Source: Planctomycetota bacterium
GTDB lineage: Bacteria > Planctomycetota > Planctomycetia > Pirellulales > Pirellulaceae
DNA length: 9,137 nt
Assembly: GCA_019347795.1 (NCBI GenBank)
Contig: JAHWKS010000145.1
Coordinates: 1-9,137, forward strand
Reading direction: 5' to 3'
The stretch's first letter is position 1; every line of letters starts with the position of its first letter. Made by a program: the position numbers and the translations under genes. The notes beneath the pieces are model-generated. The model made no database searches. It saw nothing but the letters and a program-made list of their open reading frames with translations, and was not told where the DNA came from. This document shows positions 4,754 to 9,137 of the stretch, in pieces.

Positions 4754-7186
4754 ATGACGTACGCTCTTCCTCTTCTGGATGCTCCCGCGACGGTTTCGGA
4801 CGACGCCGGCCTTGGCGCCTTGGAAACTCCGCGAGGTTGCCTGCCGCTCCGGTCCCTCGACGTTCGCGGCCGCGTGAGCGGACTCCTTGCGCACACGACG
4901 GTGCGTCAAACGTTCCGCAATCCCTTCGATGAGCCGCTGGAGGCGACGTACATCTTTCCGCTTCCCGACCGGGCGGCGGTGACGCGGTTCCGTCTGACGG
5001 CCGCCGATCGCGTGATCGAGGGCGAGCTGAAAGAGCGCGGCCAGGCCCGCGACGAGTACGATCAGGCGATCCAACAGGGGCATCGCGCCGCGATCGCCGA
5101 GGAGGAGCGGAGCGGCGTGTTCACCATGCGCGTGGGCAACATCCCGCCGCATGAGGAGGCCGCGGTGGAGTTGGAGCTGGTCGGCCCGCTGGAAGTGAGC
5201 GAGGATGAGGCGACGTACCGCTTCCCGATCGTCGTGGCGCCGCGGTACACGCCGGGCGTCCCGCTCGACGGCCCGCCGGTGGGGGACGGGGCGACGCCCG
5301 ACACCGATCAAGTTCCCGATGCCTCGCGAGTCACGCCGCCGGTGCTGCTGCCGGGCTTTCCCAACCCGGTGCACCTTTCGCTGGAGGTGGAGCTCGACCC
5401 GGCGGGACCGGAGACCGGCCGTCCGCGATTGTCGGCCAGTCTGCACAGCGTGGTGGTGAACGAGCAGGGCCCGCCCTGGACCGTGCGGCTGACGCCGGGC
5501 GAGCGGCTCAACCGCGATTTCATCCTGCGGTTTCCAGTCGCGGCGAATGAGGTTTGCACGTCGCTGCAGGTGTCTCCGGCGGCCAAGGACAAGCCGGGCG
5601 TGTTCGCCCTCACGCTTACGCCGCCGGCGATGGCCGTCGCCCGCCCCAAGCCGCGCGAGGTGGTGTTCGTCCTCGACCGCTCGGGCAGCATGAGCGGCTG
5701 GAAGATGGTGGCCGCCCGGCGGGCGTTGGGCCGGATGATCGACACGCTGTTGGACCAGGACCGGTTCACGGTGATCGCGTTCGACGACAGAATCGAAACG
5801 CCCTCCTCCGACGCGATGCGTTCGGGCGCCAATCGCGATCGTTGGCGGACGCTGGAATGGCTCGCTGCGATCGAGGCCCGTGGCGGCACCGAGATGGGCC
5901 CCGCCCTCCGCGCCGCATTGCGCTGCTTTTCGTCAAAAGGCGACGAGATCGACCGCGTGCTGGTCGTCGTGACCGACGGCCAGGTCACCGGCGAAGACGC
6001 GCTGCTGCGGACGATGAAGAAAGAGTCGGCCGGCGCCATGCCGCGGGTGTTCACGCTCGGAATCGACCGGGCAGTGAACGCCGGTTTTCTTCGCCGCCTG
6101 GCTGAGCTGGGCGGCGGCGCGTGCGACCTGGTCGAGTCGGAGGACCGGCTCGATGAAGCGCTCGAAGGGGTGCATCGCCTCATCGGGCAGCCGGTGCTGA
6201 CCGACGTGGAGTTGGAGCTGCTCGACTTCGACGGCGTGGTCGAGACTCTGGCGCCTTCCCGCCTTGCCGGACTCTACGCCGGGAGGCCGCTGATGATCTT
6301 CGGCCGTCACCTGAGCGAGCGGAGCGACGTTCGCATTCGCATCCGCGCCCGTAACGCCGCGGGGGAGCCCTGGACCTCCACGGTTTCCGGCCGCGCGGGA
6401 CCTGACCGGGTGCTGCTCAACCTGTGGGGCCGGGCGAAGGTGCGGGAATTGGAGGATCGCTACGCGGCCGGCGGGATGCGCGACGAGCCATTGGCGGAGC
6501 GTATTACCAAGTTGTCGCTGGAGACGAACGTCCTTTGCCGCTTCACCGCCTACGTGGCAGTCGATAAGTCGGAGGTGGTGAACGAGGGGGGCCGGCAGCA
6601 TCGCGTGATCCAGCCGGTCGAGTCGCCCGCGGGCTGGGAAGGGGCGCCGGCGATGCGGGCCATGTTCGCGGCCCCGGCGGCGTTCGCCTCGCGTTCGGGG
6701 ATGCCGAGGGGGAGAGCGCGAATGTCGAAGTGGTTCGGCATGAACGAGCCCGTCGCGTCCGTGGACAGCATGCTCCAGGAATTCGTAGCGGAGGACATGG
6801 ACGAGGCCGTTCCGGAGATTTCAGTCCCGCCGACTCGCGAGGAACGTCCGGGGAACGAAGTCGCCGAGGTTCGCCGGATCGTGGAGCGAATGAAGGGACT
6901 CGGTGGACTTCCCAAACGGAAGGACGTAGCTCACCTGGTGAGGAAGCTGAAAGGCCTGGCGATGACGCTCTCTGCCGGAGGCGATCCCAAGCACGTGGAC
7001 GTGGAGAAGCTGGTCGAGGATGGCGATCGTCTTCTCCGCGGCTCTTGGAAGGTTGCGGGAGACGCCGACCTCGCGCAGCGGCTGACGGCCTTCCTGGATG
7101 CGATTGCGGACTGCCTGGCCGGTTTCGAGGCGGAACCATCAGGCAAGCGAGAGGCGTTTTGGAAGCAGCCCGGCGATGCGACTTAG
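4754..7186 (+). CDS. VIT domain and von Willebrand factor A domain protein
   Basis: The protein has 810 residues. A VIT (vault protein inter-alpha-trypsin) domain occupies about residues 25-150, with VRQTFRNPFDEPLEATYIFPLPD at 50-72 and GNIPPHEEAAVELEL at 128-142. A VWA domain follows at about 300-475 with a complete metal-ion-dependent adhesion site: Asp308, Ser310 and Ser312 of DRSGSMS, Thr379 of GGTEMG and Asp408 of VTDGQ. The part at 480-605 is the usual beta-rich region after VWA in this family. Residues about 695-790 form a predicted charged helical region, starting VRRIVERMKGLGG, that I do not recognise. No signal peptide or membrane segment is seen, so it should act in the cytoplasm, unlike the secreted inter-alpha-trypsin inhibitor heavy chains. 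VIT/VWA proteins generally mediate metal-dependent protein-protein contacts; the partner here is unknown. The gene follows the MerR-like regulator in a probable operon, and its stop overlaps the stop of the convergent gene by four bases. Confidence 0.92.
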   Translation: MTYALPLLDAPATVSDDAGLGALETPRGCLPLRSLDVRGRVSGLLAHTTVRQTFRNPFDEPLEATYIFPLPDRAAVTRFRLTAADRVIEGELKERGQARDEYDQAIQQGHRAAIAEEERSGVFTMRVGNIPPHEEAAVELELVGPLEVSEDEATYRFPIVVAPRYTPGVPLDGPPVGDGATPDTDQVPDASRVTPPVLLPGFPNPVHLSLEVELDPAGPETGRPRLSASLHSVVVNEQGPPWTVRLTPGERLNRDFILRFPVAANEVCTSLQVSPAAKDKPGVFALTLTPPAMAVARPKPREVVFVLDRSGSMSGWKMVAARRALGRMIDTLLDQDRFTVIAFDDRIETPSSDAMRSGANRDRWRTLEWLAAIEARGGTEMGPALRAALRCFSSKGDEIDRVLVVVTDGQVTGEDALLRTMKKESAGAMPRVFTLGIDRAVNAGFLRRLAELGGGACDLVESEDRLDEALEGVHRLIGQPVLTDVELELLDFDGVVETLAPSRLAGLYAGRPLMIFGRHLSERSDVRIRIRARNAAGEPWTSTVSGRAGPDRVLLNLWGRAKVRELEDRYAAGGMRDEPLAERITKLSLETNVLCRFTAYVAVDKSEVVNEGGRQHRVIQPVESPAGWEGAPAMRAMFAAPAAFASRSGMPRGRARMSKWFGMNEPVASVDSMLQEFVAEDMDEAVPEISVPPTREERPGNEVAEVRRIVERMKGLGGLPKRKDVAHLVRKLKGLAMTLSAGGDPKHVDVEKLVEDGDRLLRGSWKVAGDADLAQRLTAFLDAIADCLAGFEAEPSGKREAFWKQPGDAT

Positions 7187-7626
7187 GATTGTCCCCCGCC
7201 GAAGAGCTGCATGTACAGTCGCTCCGCATCCTCGCTTCGCTCGCCCGCCGCCGCGGTTTGTTGCGCGTCGAGATATTGCGAATCGACAAATACCAGCGAC
7301 GGTTGGGGAAGTTGTCGCTGGCGGGCGAGGCGGCTCAGGAAACGGCGATCCCCCCGGCTCAAGCCGTGGGCGTGGCACAGTTCCTTGAACAGCGCGTGGG
7401 GGCTGTGTCGGCGCCGCTCAACGCGCCATCGCTGAAACCGCGTCCCCGCCAGAATGAGGATGATCGGCCCGATGAGCACCGCCGCGGCGATGGCGGCTTC
7501 CTTCCAATCGAACGTCGTCCCTCCCGGCTGAAAGCGCTTGCCCATGTGCCGGAAGCCGTCCGCCTGCGCCAGCAGCGACGACATGAATGGTGAGGGCAGG
7601 ACGGAGCTGAGGAAACTACCATACAT
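7183..7626 (-). CDS. Small single-pass membrane protein of unknown function
   Basis: This 147-residue protein matches no family that I recognise. One hydrophobic segment at about residues 44-62 (AAIAAAVLIGPIILILAG) is followed by RFQRWRVERRRH. By the positive-inside rule this places the C-terminal part (about 63-147) in the cytoplasm. That part contains HAHGLSRGDRRFLSRLARQR, which looks helical, then LVFVDSQYLD. Two other starts are possible, Met15 (7584) and Met28 (7545); none has a clear ribosome binding site, so the start is uncertain. It begins 13 bases after the HEAT-repeat gene ends, which suggests co-transcription and perhaps a shared complex at the membrane (inference). Its TAA stop shares bases with the TAG of the VIT/VWA gene on the other strand. 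Confidence 0.75.
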   Translation of the reverse strand: MYGSFLSSVLPSPFMSSLLAQADGFRHMGKRFQPGGTTFDWKEAAIAAAVLIGPIILILAGTRFQRWRVERRRHSPHALFKELCHAHGLSRGDRRFLSRLARQRQLPQPSLVFVDSQYLDAQQTAAAGERSEDAERLYMQLFGGGQS

Positions 7627-7639
7627 GGGTCGAGGCGGT

Positions 7640-9137
7640 TCACTCCGCCGCAGGTGAAAAGAAGGAGGGCACGTCCGAAAGCAGCGGCGTTGGGTCGGCC
7701 GTCGGCGGAGGCGGAGGCGCCGCGGCCGTGCGGCTCAGGTGCAGCAAGCTCGCTTCGACGGCCTGCTGGACCGCTTGATGCGGGTCGAGCAATCGCTCGC
7801 GAAGAGCCTGCCGGGACTTATCGCTGCCGCAGTGGCGCAGCGTCTCGGCGGCCTTGGCGCGGTACAGGTAATCGTCGGACTTCAAGAGCACCAGGAGCGG
7901 TTCTTCCAGGTCGGCGACGACGCCGATCACGACGGCCGCGTCCATCGCCCGGAAGATGCGGCCTCGGACGCCCGACGTCAACTCCTCGCGGAGCGTCTGG
8001 AACGCCTGAAGGTCGATTTTTCCGACCAGCTTCCCGGTGCTGTGCCGCGCCTCGGGCGTGAGCATGTCGAAGGCCGCCAGGAAGCGGGTGCAACTGAACT
8101 CGGAGAGGCAGTTCCGCGCGGCGCCGCGGACCGTTTCGTGCTCGCTTTCGAGCAGCTCCAGGAGGCGCGGCATCGACCCCGGAAGGCTCCTCTGCCGCAG
8201 CCGCGACATCGCCGCGACCTGCACCAGCGGATCGTCATCGGCGAGGGCGTCCAGGAGCAACTCGTTCGCCTCGGCGCCCTGGAAGTCGCTCAAGCCTTCG
8301 GCCGCGGCGCGGCGTCCGCCGGGTTTCCCGCTCCGCAGCAGCCGCTCCAGCATGGGGAGCACGTCGTCGCGCTTCATCGACGAGAGAACCGCCATCTGCA
8401 CCACCGCATGCTGGCCCGCGTCGTCCAAGGCGTCCAGCCGCGCCGGATCTTCGTGCATCCAGGGGAAATCGCGAATTTTTTTGAGGTTGCGGCGGGCGGC
8501 CGCGGTTGGCTCAAACCCGATCTTCTTGAGCAGCCGCGCGACGAAGATCTTGTCGCTGCGCCGCGCCAGCGTCTGCAGGGCGGCGCTCGGCGCCCGGCGG
8601 TCGTCGAGATAACTGAGCAAGAGCCGCATGATCCCCGGCTGGCGGCTTTGCGCCAGCAGGTCGATCACGTGGAGGTACGTCGGGTCGTGCGGGTTGTTGA
8701 GCACTTGCTTGACCAGAGCATGATCGCGCGGGCACAGAAGAAGAAACGCCTCGAGGACTTCCCGCCGATGATGGTGTGGCCAACGCTCGAGCGACTTCTC
8801 CAGCGCCGCGATCATCCGCGTGCGCTTTACATTGGGGTCGCCCCCATGAACGGGTGAATAGGGGGAGGCCAACTCTTCGTACAGCAGCTCGGCCAATTCA
8901 AGCAGCGATTGGGCCGCCAAATCGCGATGCGGATGATCCGCCGACTCGGCGAGGTTGATCAACAGCGGCGCCAGATCGTACTCGCGAATCCAGACCGTGG
9001 CGTAGCAGGCATGCGCGCCGAGGGTCGGATCCTCGCTCACCAGGGCATCCCGCAGGGCCGCGAGCATCCGCTCCGACCGCGAGGCGATAATCTCCTTCCA
9101 GCGCGAGCCCAGGTGATCCCAGCGTCGAATCAGCTCC
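7640..9137 (-). CDS. HEAT-repeat protein, 5' end beyond the window
   Basis: About 498 residues are visible and the frame stays open to the right edge. The Met at 9067 is internal: the 23 codons upstream read ELIRRWDHLGSRWKEIIA and onward, in the same helical style, with no stop. The sequence is a solenoid of paired helices with HEAT-like units, for example DDPLVQVAAMSRLRQRS and SEHETVRGAARNCLSEF in the middle and SDDYLYRAKAAETLRHCGSD and LDPHQAVQQAVEASLLHL near the end. These repeats serve as protein-binding scaffolds. The C-terminal 30 residues are a Pro-rich, probably disordered tail with a run of five prolines. No membrane segment is seen in the visible part; an N-terminal domain may be missing. 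The partner is unknown; the small membrane protein 13 bases downstream is the first candidate. Confidence 0.85.
   Translation of the reverse strand, partial: ELIRRWDHLGSRWKEIIASRSERMLAALRDALVSEDPTLGAHACYATVWIREYDLAPLLINLAESADHPHRDLAAQSLLELAELLYEELASPYSPVHGGDPNVKRTRMIAALEKSLERWPHHHRREVLEAFLLLCPRDHALVKQVLNNPHDPTYLHVIDLLAQSRQPGIMRLLLSYLDDRRAPSAALQTLARRSDKIFVARLLKKIGFEPTAAARRNLKKIRDFPWMHEDPARLDALDDAGQHAVVQMAVLSSMKRDDVLPMLERLLRSGKPGGRRAAAEGLSDFQGAEANELLLDALADDDPLVQVAAMSRLRQRSLPGSMPRLLELLESEHETVRGAARNCLSEFSCTRFLAAFDMLTPEARHSTGKLVGKIDLQAFQTLREELTSGVRGRIFRAMDAAVVIGVVADLEEPLLVLLKSDDYLYRAKAAETLRHCGSDKSRQALRERLLDPHQAVQQAVEASLLHLSRTAAAPPPPPTADPTPLLSDVPSFFSPAAE

Noticed and set aside
4685..5446. Minus-strand open frame of 253 codons opposite the start of the VIT/VWA gene
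   Set aside because: It is His/Arg-rich, lacks motifs, and lies opposite the conserved VIT domain; it is an antisense by-product of GC-rich codon use.
6730..7593. Plus-strand open frame of 287 codons bridging the end of the VIT/VWA gene and the convergent membrane protein
   Set aside because: It is out of frame with the VIT/VWA gene, is Arg/Gly-rich and of low complexity, and covers parts of two better supported genes.
8511..9067. Met at 9067 as the true start of the HEAT-repeat protein
   Set aside because: The frame remains open to the window edge with 23 more codons of similar helical character, and no ribosome site or promoter precedes 9067.

Overview
The window is GC-rich and gene-dense. 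Its gene mix is a secreted formylglycine-type sulfatase, a Gfo/Idh/MocA oxidoreductase, a UMF1-type MFS transporter, a VIT/VWA protein and a HEAT-repeat protein, mostly with weak or absent Shine-Dalgarno sequences. This points to a planctomycete (Planctomycetota, perhaps Pirellulales-like). The assignment is inferred from gene content only.

Left half, minus strand, read right to left: a sulfatase (3840 to 2467), an oxidoreductase (2447 to 1404) and an MFS transporter (1349 to 57), with gaps of 19 and 54 bases. They look like one transcription unit, possibly for handling a sulfated carbohydrate or related metabolite, but the substrate cannot be read from sequence. Immediately after the transporter stop codon, bases 56 to 1 of the minus strand encode an internal piece of glycine dehydrogenase subunit GcvPB without the first part of that gene. 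This marks a rearrangement, a gene remnant or an assembly junction.

Centre: the 218-base divergent gap (3841-4058) holds a long imperfect inverted repeat (3895-3971), probably a dispersed element. It also holds a compact AT-rich promoter with two tandem palindromes (4027-4035 and 4036-4052) directly in front of a MerR-like regulator. The promoter has a perfect -35 box, a -10-like box and, in one reading, the long 19-base spacer typical of MerR-controlled promoters. The regulator appears to be translated with little or no leader.

Right of centre, plus strand: the MerR-like regulator (4059-4688) and an 810-residue VIT plus VWA protein (4754-7186) form a probable two-gene operon. The VIT/VWA protein has an intact MIDAS metal site, no export signal, and a helical C-terminal region of unknown role. 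This pair is the most interesting candidate system in the window.

Right end, minus strand: a HEAT-repeat protein entering from beyond the right edge (9137 to 7640) is followed after 13 bases by a small single-pass membrane protein (7626 to 7183). The latter's stop codon overlaps that of the VIT/VWA gene by four bases. No tRNA, rRNA, CRISPR array or transposase gene was seen, and no stretch over 300 bases lacks a gene.
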